NCBI RefSeq assembly: GCF_000369505.1
Contig: NZ_KB850055.1
Coordinates: 186,001-250,000, forward strand
Direction: 5' to 3'
DNA length: 64,000 nt
From: Acinetobacter sp. NIPH 298
GTDB lineage: Bacteria > Pseudomonadota > Gammaproteobacteria > Pseudomonadales > Moraxellaceae
Numbering within the stretch: the first letter of the stretch is position 1; each line of letters starts with the position of its first letter. The position numbers and the translations under genes were made by a program. The notes under the pieces are model-generated. The model did not search any database and was not told the origin of the DNA. It saw nothing but the letters and a program-made list of their open reading frames with translations. Positions 15,281-24,601 of the stretch are shown here, piece by piece.

Positions 15281-16516
15281 ATGGAATTTACTTTTAATGG
15301 TTTTTATACCTTAATTTCGGCGGTTATCGTTTTGTTATTAGGGCGCCTGCTCGTCAACAAAATTGATTTTTTAAAGCGTTATAATATTCCTGAGCCAGTC
15401 GCTGGTGGTTTAGTTGCAGCAGTATTGTCATTACTGGTTCATTCATTCTTTGGATACAGTATTATTTTTAGTAGCCAATTACAGACCAGCTTTATGTTGA
15501 TCTTCTTTGCTTCGATTGGTTTAAGTGCCAACTTTATGAAGTTAAAAGAAGGTGGTATTGGCTTGGTTCTTTTCCTAGGCTGTGTCGCTGCCTATATCAT
15601 TGTGCAAGATATTGTGGGCATGAGCTTAGCAACGTTATTGGGTGTTGATCCTCTCATTGGCTTAATTGCTGGTTCTGTGACTTTAACTGGTGGTCATGGT
15701 ACGGCGGGTGCATGGGGGGAGATTTTTGAAACCCAATATGGTATCCAAGGCGCATTGGCATTGGGTATGGCAAGTGCAACTTTTGGTTTGATTATCGGTG
15801 GTATTATCGGTGGTCCGTTAGCCAAGTTATTGATCAATCGTCATAGCTTGGCACGTGCCAAAACACCTGCTCAAATCCAAGATCGTGATACTCATCCAGA
15901 TCCGCACCCTGATGATTTAGCACCCTTTGAAAACCCACACCAAGTTCGTTTGATTACAGCTGATAATGCGATCACGACTTTGGGTATGTTTGCGGCTTGT
16001 CTTGCATTTGCAGAGTTTATGACAGGGTATAGCAAAGGCACATGGTTTGAGTTGCCAACGTTCGTATGGGCGCTTGGCGGCGGTGTGATCTTACGTAATA
16101 TCTTAGAAAGTGTGTTGAAGGTCGATATCTTTGATCGTGCAATCGATGTATTTGGTAATGCGTCGCTTTCGTTATATTTAGCAATGGCACTGTTATCACT
16201 GAAACTGTGGCAATTGGCAGATTTGGCTGGTCCATTGGTGATCATTTTAACCGCGCAAACATTGGTTATGGCATTGTATGCTGCATTTATCACCTTCCGC
16301 GTCATGGGCAAAAACTATGATGCTGCGGTACTGGCAGCAGGTCATTGTGGCTTCGGTATGGGGGCAACACCAACCGCTGTTGCAAACATGCAGGCGATTA
16401 CCAATATGTATGGACCGTCACATAAAGCATTCTTAATTGTTCCTTTATGTGGTGCGTTCTTTGTTGATTTAATTAACGCAACAGTGATTCAAGTGATCTT
16501 GAAATTCTTTGCCTAA
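15281..16516 (+). CDS. gltS: Sodium/glutamate symporter
   Basis: A 411-residue inner-membrane protein (E. coli GltS has 401). It carries the two inverted-repeat halves of the ESS family: LIAGSVTLTGGHGTAGAWGE in the first re-entrant pore loop and AAGHCGFGMGATPTAVANMQA in the second, with ten predicted helices. It imports glutamate with sodium. A hydrophilic loop at about 205-225 (HPDPHPDDLAPFENPHQ) is unusually rich in Asp and His. GAAGAAG precedes the ATG. The 181 bases after dcaP contain a short hairpin (15152-15168) but no strong terminator, so the two genes may be co-transcribed. Confidence 0.93.
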   Translation: MEFTFNGFYTLISAVIVLLLGRLLVNKIDFLKRYNIPEPVAGGLVAAVLSLLVHSFFGYSIIFSSQLQTSFMLIFFASIGLSANFMKLKEGGIGLVLFLGCVAAYIIVQDIVGMSLATLLGVDPLIGLIAGSVTLTGGHGTAGAWGEIFETQYGIQGALALGMASATFGLIIGGIIGGPLAKLLINRHSLARAKTPAQIQDRDTHPDPHPDDLAPFENPHQVRLITADNAITTLGMFAACLAFAEFMTGYSKGTWFELPTFVWALGGGVILRNILESVLKVDIFDRAIDVFGNASLSLYLAMALLSLKLWQLADLAGPLVIILTAQTLVMALYAAFITFRVMGKNYDAAVLAAGHCGFGMGATPTAVANMQAITNMYGPSHKAFLIVPLCGAFFVDLINATVIQVILKFFA

Positions 16517-16524
16517 GTCGAATT

Positions 16525-16549
16525 AAAAAGCCCCTTGTGGGGCTTTTTT
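16525..16549 (+). terminator. Terminator after gltS
   Basis: AAAAAGCCCC, loop TTGT, GGGGCTTTTTT: ten-pair stem with a T-run, nine bases after the stop codon. Confidence 0.92.
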
Positions 16550-16612
16550 GATTTATCCATTGTTAATCGGCTATGTCCATTGATACATAGCATCTGCAAA
16601 AGCGAATAAGTG

Positions 16613-18088
16613 ATGAATGAAAAATTAAATGCCACGCTGATGTCGTGGGTACAATTCTTGAATGATCCACTTTGGAATTTCTTGGTTATTTTACTGGTTG
16701 CTGTTGGACTGTTTTATACCTTAATTACAGGTGCAGTTCAGTTACGGTTATTCTTGCAAAGTATCCGCGTGATGAAAGGTAGCCGTAAAGAGTGCAAAGA
16801 TGATCATGGAATTACCCCTTTTCAGGCTTTTGTAACTGGACTCGCCAGTCGTGTTGGTGTGGGTAATATTGCAGGTGTTGCGATTGCGATCGCGATTGGT
16901 GGACCGGGTGCTGTTTTTTGGATGTGGTTGACTGCCTTTTTGGGGATGAGTTCAGCATTTGTTGAGTCGTCATTGGCTCAGTTATTCAAAGTCAGAGATC
17001 ATCAAAATAAGCAATTCCGTGGTGGACCTGCATACTATATTACTCAGGGTTTAAAGCAAAAATGGCTCGGGGTGGTGTTTGCACTTTCACTTATTCTCGC
17101 TTATGGCTTTGTCTTTAATGCTGTTCAAGCAAATGCAATTATCGGTGCGACTTCCCACGCTTGGGGATGGGATAAAGCCAATGTTATCTTGGGTTTAGGT
17201 GGTCTTGATTTAGAGGTTTCTTGGCTCGGGATCGTGCTGGTGATCATGACTGCGCTGGTGATTTTTGGTGGTATTAAGCGTATTGCGAAGGTTGCAGAGA
17301 AGATTGTGCCTTTCATGGCACTTTTATACATCGGGGTTGCTTTGTACATCGCGATGATTAATTTCCCAATGCTACCTGAAATTTTTAAATTGATTTTCAC
17401 CAAAGCATTCGAGTTTGAAGCAGCGGCAGGTGGTTTCTTTGGTGCCATGATCTCTATGGCGATGATGTTGGGAATTAAACGTGGTTTGTTCTCAAACGAA
17501 GCAGGTATGGGTTCTGCACCAAATGCAGCAGCTGCATCTGATGTGAAGCATCCTGTAAACCAAGGTTTGGTGCAAATGCTCGGTGTATTTGTTGATACCT
17601 TTGTGGTCTGCTCGTGTACAGCTATTATTATTATGGTTTCAGGTTTGTACCATGAAGCTGGTTTTGAAGGTGTGACCTTAACTCAAAAAGCATTAGAAAG
17701 TCAGATCGGTGCTTGGGGTGGTGGTTTCCTTGCTGTTTTACTTTTCTTGTTTGCCTTCTCATCAATCATTGGTAACTATGCTTATGCAGAAAGTAACGTC
17801 AGATTTATCAATAACAATGCAAAACTGATGTTTATTTTCCGTGTCATGGTCTTAATGATGGTCTACTTCGGCGCGATCACCAGTGTACCATTGGTGTGGT
17901 CGATGGCTGATTTGTCGATGGGCTTGATGGCAACCATTAACTTGATTGCGATTGTGTTATTGACCCCAATCTTCTTGATCCTATTGAAAGATTATACCGC
18001 TCAACTTAAAAAAGGCGTTAAAGAGCCTGAGTTTAAGATTGATAATTATCCTGAGTTGAAGAAAAAAGTCGATTCAGATATTTGGTAA
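16613..18088 (+). CDS. Alanine/glycine:cation symporter (AGCS family)
   Basis: A 491-residue sodium-coupled amino-acid carrier. Family signatures: GVGNIAGVAIAIAIGGPGAVFWMWLTAFLGM (AGCS signature after TM2), RGGPAYYITQGL, GVRRGLF-type SNEAGMGSAPNAAAASDVKHPVNQGLVQMLGVFVDT, and ANAI/GIKRIAKVAEKIVP. It imports alanine and/or glycine with Na+. ATG 16613 is used; a GTG immediately before it (16610) is in frame. It has its own terminator and follows gltS by about 100 bases, after the gltS terminator, so it is a separate transcript in the same functional block. Confidence 0.9.
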   Translation: MNEKLNATLMSWVQFLNDPLWNFLVILLVAVGLFYTLITGAVQLRLFLQSIRVMKGSRKECKDDHGITPFQAFVTGLASRVGVGNIAGVAIAIAIGGPGAVFWMWLTAFLGMSSAFVESSLAQLFKVRDHQNKQFRGGPAYYITQGLKQKWLGVVFALSLILAYGFVFNAVQANAIIGATSHAWGWDKANVILGLGGLDLEVSWLGIVLVIMTALVIFGGIKRIAKVAEKIVPFMALLYIGVALYIAMINFPMLPEIFKLIFTKAFEFEAAAGGFFGAMISMAMMLGIKRGLFSNEAGMGSAPNAAAASDVKHPVNQGLVQMLGVFVDTFVVCSCTAIIIMVSGLYHEAGFEGVTLTQKALESQIGAWGGGFLAVLLFLFAFSSIIGNYAYAESNVRFINNNAKLMFIFRVMVLMMVYFGAITSVPLVWSMADLSMGLMATINLIAIVLLTPIFLILLKDYTAQLKKGVKEPEFKIDNYPELKKKVDSDIW

Positions 18089-18104
18089 TGTTCTAAGCCT
18101 AAAT

Positions 18105-18127
18105 AGCCCCTTTCGAGGGGCTTTTTT
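18105..18127 (+). terminator. Terminator after the AGCS symporter gene
   Basis: AGCCCCT, tetraloop TTCG, AGGGGCT, then a T-run: a classic stable hairpin 17 bases after the stop. Confidence 0.92.
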
Positions 18128-18219
18128 ATGAAGTTTTATTGAGAAAATACAAAAAAATGCTACATCTTTTTTTCAATGCAGTCGTTAGAATCCGACCAGA
18201 AATTAAATAAAGATGGCAA

Positions 18220-19203
18220 ATGTCGCGTATGAAACAACTTAGGTTATGGACACTTGGACTTTCAGTCATGATGTTAACGGGCTGTCAAACCACCAAACAT
18301 CTATCGCCAATTGTTGAAGATGCTCAGGCGCATGTGGTCAGTCAACCTTTCGCTCAGATCAAAAAGCAAAAACGCCCTGTGATTGCATTGGTGCTGGGGA
18401 GTGGCGGTGCGCGTGGCTATGCGCATATTGGTGTGATTGAAGTTTTAGAGCAGCAGGGGATTCGTCCCGATTTTATTGTGGGCACAAGTGCTGGGAGTAT
18501 TGTCGGTTCAATCTATGCCAGTGGAAAAAGTGCAGCTGAATTGCGTGATATTGCTTTAAAGTTAAAAGCCAATGATGTACGCGATGTCAGTGTCAGCCTC
18601 AAGGGTTTCTTTGATGGGAAAAAGGTCGAAGATTATGTCAATGAGCAAGTGCATAATACTCCGCTACAAAAACTTAAGATTCCAATGTATGTGGTAGCAA
18701 CAGAATTAAAAGAAGGTAGTAAGACAGTCTTTAATTATGGCAATACGGGGCAGGCGGTACGAGCATCGGCTTCTATTCCAAGTATGTTTGTTCCAATCAA
18801 AATTGGTCATAGTGAATATGTCGATGGAGGGCTGGTCAGTCCAGTGCCTGTACAGGTTGCACGCGATTTGGGTGCTGATGTGGTGATTGCAGTCGATATT
18901 TTGGCACAACCTGTTCATACCGAAACCACCAATGTTTGGGGGCTATTCAATCAAAACATTAATATTATGCAGGGGCGTTTGGCAGAAGAAGAACTCAAAT
19001 ATGCGGATATCGTGATTCAGCCTGATCTCCGTGAAAAGGTGCATATCTTTGATGTCAAAGGACGTGAAATGACCATGCAGGCAGGCGCGGACGCTGCCAA
19101 AGAAAAGCTCTCAGATATTCAGTTAGCGATTCAAACCAAGATGCGTCCTAGTTCTAAAACTCAGCAAAATCTCACTTTAAAGTTGAATGACTTAGCGCCA
19201 TAA
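18220..19203 (+). CDS. Patatin-like phospholipase lipoprotein (RssA-like)
   Basis: A 327-residue protein with a lipoprotein signal (LTGC, Cys22; Gln at +2 predicts outer-membrane retention) and a patatin domain from about residue 53. It has the oxyanion-hole motif GSGGARG (60-66), the nucleophile elbow GTSAG with Ser90, and the catalytic Asp in DGG (Asp202). These form the Ser-Asp dyad of patatin lipases, which hydrolyse acyl esters of phospholipids or other lipids. It resembles E. coli RssA but adds a lipid anchor. Two ATGs (18220, 18229) are possible starts. It stands alone between the AGCS gene and sbmA. Confidence 0.85.
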   Translation: MSRMKQLRLWTLGLSVMMLTGCQTTKHLSPIVEDAQAHVVSQPFAQIKKQKRPVIALVLGSGGARGYAHIGVIEVLEQQGIRPDFIVGTSAGSIVGSIYASGKSAAELRDIALKLKANDVRDVSVSLKGFFDGKKVEDYVNEQVHNTPLQKLKIPMYVVATELKEGSKTVFNYGNTGQAVRASASIPSMFVPIKIGHSEYVDGGLVSPVPVQVARDLGADVVIAVDILAQPVHTETTNVWGLFNQNINIMQGRLAEEELKYADIVIQPDLREKVHIFDVKGREMTMQAGADAAKEKLSDIQLAIQTKMRPSSKTQQNLTLKLNDLAP

Positions 19204-19388
19204 CTTTGATTGTTTTTAGCAAAGGATTGCTTTTATCTAAACAAATAAAAAATGTCTTACAAAATGCTATGAAAAGTTTGAAAAAACAGGTAAATAACTA
19301 CATTAGCAATCCATCAGACTAATTTAAGTTTGAGGTTATAGCATACAACCATCCGTCTATTGCAGTACCACAAGGATCGTTCAGTAAG

Positions 19389-20582
19389 ATGTTTAAATCT
19401 TTTTTCCCAAATCCACGTTATTTTTTTGCTTCATTGTTATTGTGGGTCATCATTAACATGTTGTTATGGTATTCAGGTGGAAAAGAATGGGGGACATATC
19501 TTGGCTTTTCAGAGGGATACCATGAGACAGCTTTACCCATTGATGTGAGCCGTTTTTGGTCTCCAACATTTCTATGGTTCTACCTTTGGTTTTTTGCGGC
19601 AACAGCATTATTTGCGATTTTTTGGCGATTTTTCTCCGACAATAAATGGCAGCGTTGGTCAGTTTGGGGTTCAGCATTTATTCTGTTTAATATCTGGTTT
19701 GGGGTACAAGTCAGTGTCGTGATTAATGCGTGGTATAACCCATTTTATAATCTCATCCAAACCATGCTATCTAGTGGCGGTGGCGATGTACAAGATCTCT
19801 ATTCAGGTGTCATGACCTTCCTATACATAGCGATGGTCTACGTGACTTTTGCTGTGTTTAACTTGTTCTTTGTGAGCCATTATGTTTTTCGTTGGCGTAC
19901 AGCCATGAATGATTTTTATACATCACATTGGGAGCGATTAAGACATATTGAGGGAGCTTCACAGCGTATTCAAGAGGATACGATGCGTTTTGCGAAGACG
20001 ACGGAAACACTTGGGGTTAACCTCGTCGAAGCACTTTTAACCTTGATTGCTTTTTTGCCCATCTTGGTACAATTATCGGTACATGTAAAAGAATTACCTA
20101 TAGTAGGTGAAATCCCACACGCCCTTATGATTGCTGCAATTGGTTGGGCAGTGTTGGGTACAGTTGTATTGATGGTTGTTGGTTATAAGTTGCCGGGATT
20201 GGAGTTTAATAATCAAAAAGTAGAAGCGGCCTTCCGTAAAGAATTAGTTTATGGCGAAGATCAGCATGATAGGGCACAACCACAAACACTTAAGCAGCTT
20301 TTTTCCCAAGTACGCCAAAATTATTTTCGTTTATATTTTCATTATGCCTACTTTAATTTAGTTCGTATTTGGTATTTGCAGTTAGATAATATTTATGGGC
20401 TTTTTATTTTATTCCCATCGATTGCTGCGGGTGCTATTACCTTAGGATTGATGATGCAAATCTTAAATGTCTTTAATCAGGTACGTAGTTCATTTCAATA
20501 TCTGATTAGTTCATGGCCAACGATTATTGAGTTAATGTCGATTCATAAACGTTTAAGAGCATTTGAAAAAACGCTGGGCTAA
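19389..20582 (+). CDS. sbmA: SbmA/BacA-type peptide antibiotic transporter
   Basis: A 397-residue inner-membrane protein (E. coli SbmA 406). It keeps the SbmA pattern: [85 protein letters not shown], and the C-terminal region with [27 protein letters not shown]. SbmA is a homodimeric proton-driven importer of peptides such as microcin B17, bleomycin and proline-rich host peptides, using the ABC-exporter-like membrane fold without an ATPase. No partner gene is adjacent. The 185-base upstream spacer shows nothing recognised. Confidence 0.92.
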   Translation: MFKSFFPNPRYFFASLLLWVIINMLLWYSGGKEWGTYLGFSEGYHETALPIDVSRFWSPTFLWFYLWFFAATALFAIFWRFFSDNKWQRWSVWGSAFILFNIWFGVQVSVVINAWYNPFYNLIQTMLSSGGGDVQDLYSGVMTFLYIAMVYVTFAVFNLFFVSHYVFRWRTAMNDFYTSHWERLRHIEGASQRIQEDTMRFAKTTETLGVNLVEALLTLIAFLPILVQLSVHVKELPIVGEIPHALMIAAIGWAVLGTVVLMVVGYKLPGLEFNNQKVEAAFRKELVYGEDQHDRAQPQTLKQLFSQVRQNYFRLYFHYAYFNLVRIWYLQLDNIYGLFILFPSIAAGAITLGLMMQILNVFNQVRSSFQYLISSWPTIIELMSIHKRLRAFEKTLG

Positions 20583-20675
20583 ATCAGACCTTACACAAAA
20601 TAGAGCTGTATCTTGAAAGCTAGAGAATCTAACTTTTGGGATACAGTTCAAATCGCGGTAGTGGATAAGATCTTA

Positions 20676-21191
20676 TTATAAAAAACAGATGCCTAACCCA
20701 GCCCCAAAAGTCATGACCCATAATGGATGTATTCTCTTAAATAAGCCCAGTATTGCGGTCAAAATTACAATTAAAACCAGCAAAACGTTTTGAGCAGAAG
20801 CATCGGCGATCAGCCACGCACTGACCAAAACCAAGCCGACTGTGATGGGTTTAAGTGCTTTTTCAAAACGTGCACGTAAAGGGTGATGTTTGAATCGTTG
20901 CCAAAACTTGAGCGCATAAATGGTAATAATAGATGATGGTCCAAACTTAGCGATGGATGTCACAATGAGTCCCGCTGGCCCTGCAACATGCCACCCGACT
21001 AATGGAACGACCATCATATTAGGTCCGGGAGCCGCCTGCGCCATCGCAAACAATGAACTAAACTGTTCGGCAGTCATCCATTGGTGAACGGTAACAACTT
21101 GATGCTGCATTTCAGGCAAGATCGCATTGCCTCCACCAAAAGCAACCAGCGACAGTTGTGTGAATACCATTGCAAGGGTGAGTAATATCAT
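20676..21191 (-). CDS. Chromate transporter CHR family, second half protein
   Basis: A 171-residue membrane protein of the short-chain CHR type. It carries the family motif FTQLSLVAFGGGNAILPEMQHQVV, then WMTAEQFSSLFAMAQAAPGPNMM, the second conserved block. Full-length ChrA proteins have two such domains in one chain; here two half-size proteins are made from adjacent genes. The start ATG 21191 overlaps the upstream stop (ATGA) and has GGGAG nine bases before it; a longer open frame to 21269 would overlap the neighbour by 82 bases and is rejected. The pair likely exports anions such as chromate, but specificity is unproven. Confidence 0.85.
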   Translation of the reverse strand: MILLTLAMVFTQLSLVAFGGGNAILPEMQHQVVTVHQWMTAEQFSSLFAMAQAAPGPNMMVVPLVGWHVAGPAGLIVTSIAKFGPSSIITIYALKFWQRFKHHPLRARFEKALKPITVGLVLVSAWLIADASAQNVLLVLIVILTAILGLFKRIHPLWVMTFGAGLGICFL

Positions 21192-21760
21192 GATTTTTTC
21201 ACTCCCAATACCAACATATTTATCGCCAGTAAAATAACCAAGATCAGCAGCAACGGCAGCTTGAGCCACAACATAAAGATAAAGGTCAGTAAAATCGTGA
21301 GAATGGTTAAACGTTTTTTAAAAATAGGTTTCAACATTTTTATGCCCGTTGCAAAAAGTAAGCCTGCTGCGGCAGCGGCTAAACCTTGGATCAGATGCTT
21401 AACGCTAGATAAATGTTGAAAATGCACGTAGGTCTGATAGATCAGTAAAACAATGATGGTTGGGGCAGAGATCAAGCCAAGTACGGAACTGACTGCACCT
21501 TTAATACCTTGAAACTCCATGCCGATCGCCACGGCCATATTGATAATATTGCCACCGGGTAGCACCTGACAAATCCCCAGCAGATCTGTGAATTTAGCCT
21601 CATCTAACCATTTTTGTTCTTCTACGATGACGCGATATGCCAATGGCAGAACCCCACCAAAGCCGATCAATCCCAACTTCATAAATCCAATAAACAGCGC
21701 CTTGCTATCTGGCGTTGTAGATGATGATTCATTCGCGATTGAAAGGGCTTGAGCCTTCAT
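21188..21760 (-). CDS. Chromate transporter CHR family, first half protein
   Basis: A 190-residue membrane protein with the CHR N-terminal-domain motifs FMKLGLIGFGGVLPLAYRVIVEE and WLDEAKFTDLLGICQVLPGGNIINMAVAIG. It is translationally coupled to the following half protein through ATGA. The pair is divergent from a LysR regulator gene 100 bases away, the usual arrangement for a regulator controlling its neighbour. Both halves are intact and in-frame, so this is a genuine two-subunit transporter and not a broken chrA. Confidence 0.85.
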   Translation of the reverse strand: MKAQALSIANESSSTTPDSKALFIGFMKLGLIGFGGVLPLAYRVIVEEQKWLDEAKFTDLLGICQVLPGGNIINMAVAIGMEFQGIKGAVSSVLGLISAPTIIVLLIYQTYVHFQHLSSVKHLIQGLAAAAAGLLFATGIKMLKPIFKKRLTILTILLTFIFMLWLKLPLLLILVILLAINMLVLGVKKS

Positions 21761-21860
21761 TGGGACGGTTTTCTGATTGACTTTACTGGTAATAGGATGG
21801 TGGAATAGTAGTATATTTACAAATGCTTTATTTTTCCTTATCTATACTTTTAAGGTATGT

Positions 21861-22769
21861 ATGATCGACATCCATAAACTCAAAGCCTTTATTGCAGTTG
21901 TTGAGGAAAGCAATATTTCCAAGGCAGCCGTTCGCTTGCATATACAACAACCGCCATTGACGCGTCTGATTAAAAGTATAGAGAAAGATTTAGATACTGT
22001 GTTGTTAAAACGATTGCCGCGTGGTGTAGAAGTGACAGAGGCAGGCAAGGCCTTATACCAAGAGGCGCTGACGATTTTGGATCATGCGGAGTCCATTCCC
22101 CGAAGAGTGCGTAATATTGCGCAAGGGAAGGAAGGTCAGATTAATATTGGATTTACCCACTCTATTGGTTTACACCCTTTTTTACCTGCTTTGTTGCGCC
22201 AATATCGAGAGCAATTTTCTGCTGTTGCCATTCACTTAGAAGAGGACAGTAGTAGTGCTTTGGTGGATGCCGTGATCAATGAAAAATTAGATATTGCCTT
22301 CCTGCGAAAACCAGCACCGATACATGCCGATTTGCACAGTTTGTATGTCTTAGATGAACCTTTAATGGTGGCTTTGCCGAGCAATCATCCTTTGGTCGAG
22401 CAGCAGGGCGCAATTCATTTACCTGACTTAGAAGCTTATGAGTTCGTGTTATATCGCCGTCTAGGCGGACAAGACTTATTTGATAATATTTTGGCAAATT
22501 GCTATCAGGCAGGATTTAGTCCAAATATTGTCCAAGAGACGCCACGTTTAACCTCAAGTCTTAATTTGATTGCGGCAGGGATTGGACTCTCGATCGTACC
22601 AGCCTCTATTCAAGAGTTTTGGAGTAAGCAAATCGTCTATCGAGCACTCGAAGCAGAAAAGCCCTGTATTGCACCAGTTTATGCAATTTACCGAACGAAA
22701 GAAAAGAGCGTGCGAGTTAATCATTTTCTGAGGTTATTAAACGCGAGTAGGCTCAGTGCATCTGCTTAG
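21861..22769 (+). CDS. LysR-family transcriptional regulator
   Basis: A 302-residue LTTR: winged helix-turn-helix at 1-60 (MIDIHKLKAFIAVVEESNISKAAVRLHIQQPPLTRLIKSIEKDL) and a LysR substrate-binding domain from about 88 (GQINIGFTHSIGLHPFLPALLRQYR ... LDIAFLRKPAP). The segment IQQPPLTRLIKSIE is typical of the CatM/BenM-like subgroup, whose effectors are often small aromatic or organic acids. ATG 21861 follows AAGG; a frame extending to 21777 adds an unrelated hydrophobic stretch and is rejected. It diverges from the chromate-transporter pair, which is its likely target. Confidence 0.9.
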   Translation: MIDIHKLKAFIAVVEESNISKAAVRLHIQQPPLTRLIKSIEKDLDTVLLKRLPRGVEVTEAGKALYQEALTILDHAESIPRRVRNIAQGKEGQINIGFTHSIGLHPFLPALLRQYREQFSAVAIHLEEDSSSALVDAVINEKLDIAFLRKPAPIHADLHSLYVLDEPLMVALPSNHPLVEQQGAIHLPDLEAYEFVLYRRLGGQDLFDNILANCYQAGFSPNIVQETPRLTSSLNLIAAGIGLSIVPASIQEFWSKQIVYRALEAEKPCIAPVYAIYRTKEKSVRVNHFLRLLNASRLSASA

Positions 22770-22837
22770 ATTGTGATTAGAAAAAGCGTTAAACTGCTGT
22801 TGAGATGAATAATAAATAAACCAAATAGAGAAAAGCC

Positions 22838-23908
22838 ATGAAAAATTTGCTGTCAGGTTGTTGTTTAGTTGCGATGAGTTCTGTTGCTGTTGCCCAAGAG
22901 ATAAAAGGAATTGCTTTTTTTCATCAAAATTGGGAAATGTATTGCAGCAATACAGGTACTTGTCGTGCGGCTGGCTATCAAGCAGATGCGGCTACTGATA
23001 ACCCTGCTTCATTACTTTTGACACGCCAAGCAGGTGCGAAGCAAGCGGTGACAGCCAAGTTTGCTTTAGCGCTATATGATGAACAAAGCATTCCAGCCAA
23101 TAAACTGAAAAATATTCGATTATATCTCAATGGAAAAGACTTGGGACAGGTGACGGTAGATGGCAATGAATCTCCCTTAATGGGAAAACTATCTGCCTCG
23201 CAAGTCACGGCTTTATTGCAACAGGCGCAACAAAAATCAGAAATTGTATTTAAAAATGCGTCTTTCCAATGGCAAATCTCGGACGCTGGTATGACGGCGA
23301 CTTTATTGAAAATGGATGATTTTCAGAAGCGTGTTGGAACAGTAGGTGCACTGGTGAAGAAGGGTAAGGTCAATGAATCCAAAGTCTTAAAGGCTCAGCC
23401 TAAGCGAGTGATCAAGCGGGTCAATACCGCAACTGAGCCTTACTTGACCTTACAACCGAGTAACAAGCAGTACCCATCTATTTATCAGCGTTTAATGGCA
23501 GCACAACCGACTCCAAAAGAGGAGGGTTTCTGTGAAGGGACTTATGATTATGCTCGTGATGGTGCACAATCTCAGCCGATCCAACTTTATAAGTTAAGTA
23601 ATCATAAAGTGTTAGCGATGAGCTTATGCTGGCGTGCTGCTTATAACGAAGGTTATGGTGCGTGGGTGTTGGATGAGTCATTAAAGGGTAAAGCGACTTT
23701 TGTGACTGAACATGCTTCTGATTTTGGTGCTGGCGTGATTGGTAGTGCGCAAAAAGGTCGAGGAATTGGTGATTGTTGGTCAAGTTCGGAATGGGTTTGG
23801 GATGGTCAAAAGTTTGTTCAAAGTAGAGACATGTGGACGGGAATGTGTAAAGGTTTAGCTGCTGGTGGTGTGTGGGAATTAGATTTGATCGAAGTGGTTG
23901 TGAAATGA
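22838..23908 (+). CDS. DUF1176 domain-containing periplasmic protein
   Basis: A 356-residue exported protein. Signal peptide 1-19 ends SVAVAQ. The body matches DUF1176: an early WEMYCSNTGTCRAAGYQ with paired cysteines, a central domain with YLNGKDLGQV and WQISDAGMTATLLKMDDFQKRVG, and a C-terminal half ending GRGIGDCWSSSEWVWDGQKFV and MCKG, the usual DUF1176 finish. Several cysteines suggest disulfides. Function unknown. ATG 22838 is the only sensible start. It follows the LysR gene by 68 bases on the same strand and precedes another small exported protein by 81 bases. Confidence 0.82.
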   Translation: MKNLLSGCCLVAMSSVAVAQEIKGIAFFHQNWEMYCSNTGTCRAAGYQADAATDNPASLLLTRQAGAKQAVTAKFALALYDEQSIPANKLKNIRLYLNGKDLGQVTVDGNESPLMGKLSASQVTALLQQAQQKSEIVFKNASFQWQISDAGMTATLLKMDDFQKRVGTVGALVKKGKVNESKVLKAQPKRVIKRVNTATEPYLTLQPSNKQYPSIYQRLMAAQPTPKEEGFCEGTYDYARDGAQSQPIQLYKLSNHKVLAMSLCWRAAYNEGYGAWVLDESLKGKATFVTEHASDFGAGVIGSAQKGRGIGDCWSSSEWVWDGQKFVQSRDMWTGMCKGLAAGGVWELDLIEVVVK

Positions 23909-23989
23909 TACCTGTGGTTACACAGTCTCACAGATGATTGTATTGGCTCTATGGTACAAAGAGACAGATTGCATTTTGGAACTGCGCTT

Positions 23990-24511
23990 ATGTCTCGTGT
24001 TTATATTTCTCCTCGTCGTAAATTTTCTCATTTGAGTCGTTCTGTATTGATGGCTGCGGCTGTGTTAGGCACAACTCAAGTGGCAATGGCAGGACCTACA
24101 GTTGATCAACTCAGTGATTGTTTAGTTAAAGCGACCACGGCCGCCGATAAAACCACGGTATTGCAATGGACCTATAGTGCTTTAGCGGCACATCCTGATT
24201 TAAAAACGTTTAGTAACGTCACGCCTGAGCAGAAAACTCAACTTGATCAGAAATTGGCGCAGGTTTTACAGCGTGTGATCGTGGAGCAGTGTTCGACACA
24301 GACCAAAGCGGTGATTCAGGCAGAGGGGATTCAAGCAGTTGGTGAGGCTTTTCAGCAGTTAGGCCAGAGTGCGGGTGAAGATATTGTGAAAGATCCTGCG
24401 GTGAGACAGCAGTTGCAAGGTACCTTGCGTTATATCGATTTAAATAAATTAGTCACGACTTTTTTAACACCTGATATTTGGAATAAGTTGGGGGTAGTGA
24501 GAGGGGAGTAA
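23990..24511 (+). CDS. Exported alpha-helical protein of unknown function
   Basis: A 173-residue protein with a long signal peptide (basic MSRVYISPRRKFSHLSR, hydrophobic SVLMAAAVLGTTQVAMA, cleavage about residue 34-35) and a mature domain of about 138 residues rich in helices, with two cysteines (in SDCLVKAT and EQCSTQ) that could form a disulfide. No family is recognised. ATG 23990 follows GGAAC; a 13-residue extension to 23951 would bury the signal peptide and is less likely. Probably co-transcribed with the DUF1176 gene. Confidence 0.65.
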   Translation: MSRVYISPRRKFSHLSRSVLMAAAVLGTTQVAMAGPTVDQLSDCLVKATTAADKTTVLQWTYSALAAHPDLKTFSNVTPEQKTQLDQKLAQVLQRVIVEQCSTQTKAVIQAEGIQAVGEAFQQLGQSAGEDIVKDPAVRQQLQGTLRYIDLNKLVTTFLTPDIWNKLGVVRGE

Positions 24512-24543
24512 TTAATTCACTTTTCTTCATCCGCGAAAATGAT

Positions 24544-24571
24544 TTGCTAAAAAACAACCAATACGTATAAT
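24544..24571 (+). promoter_or_regulatory. Promoter of the DUF6364/PIN module
   Basis: -35 TTGCTA (24544-24549), 16-base spacer, perfect -10 TATAAT (24566-24571). The -10 box overlaps the left operator arm. Confidence 0.6.
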
Positions 24572-24592
24572 TGGATAAGTAATACGTATTGG
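24558..24592 (+). promoter_or_regulatory. Autoregulatory operator of the toxin-antitoxin module
   Basis: Inverted repeat CCAATACGTAT (24558-24568) and ATACGTATTGG (24582-24592), perfect over 11 bp. Each arm itself contains the palindrome ATACGTAT; the two palindromes are 21 bases apart centre to centre, about two helical turns, so two dimers could bind the same face. It overlaps the -10 box and the antitoxin ribosome-binding site, fitting repression by the antitoxin or complex. Confidence 0.7.
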
Positions 24593-24601
24593 AGCAGACT
24601 T

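Noticed and set aside
15892..16311. 139-codon antisense frame opposite gltS
   Set aside because: Low-complexity composition from complementing membrane-helix codons; no ribosome-binding site.
20604..20648. Hairpin in the sbmA-chromate transporter spacer
   Set aside because: Outer stem CTGTATC/GATACAG is only seven pairs with a mismatched inner part and no T-run; too weak to call a terminator.
21192..21269. Longer N-terminus of the second chromate-transporter half
   Set aside because: It would overlap the first half by 82 bases; ATGA coupling at 21191 with a good ribosome-binding site is the better start.
21188..21760. Broken chrA gene (frameshift)
   Set aside because: Both halves have complete domains, own ribosome-binding sites and coupled starts, as in known short-chain CHR pairs.
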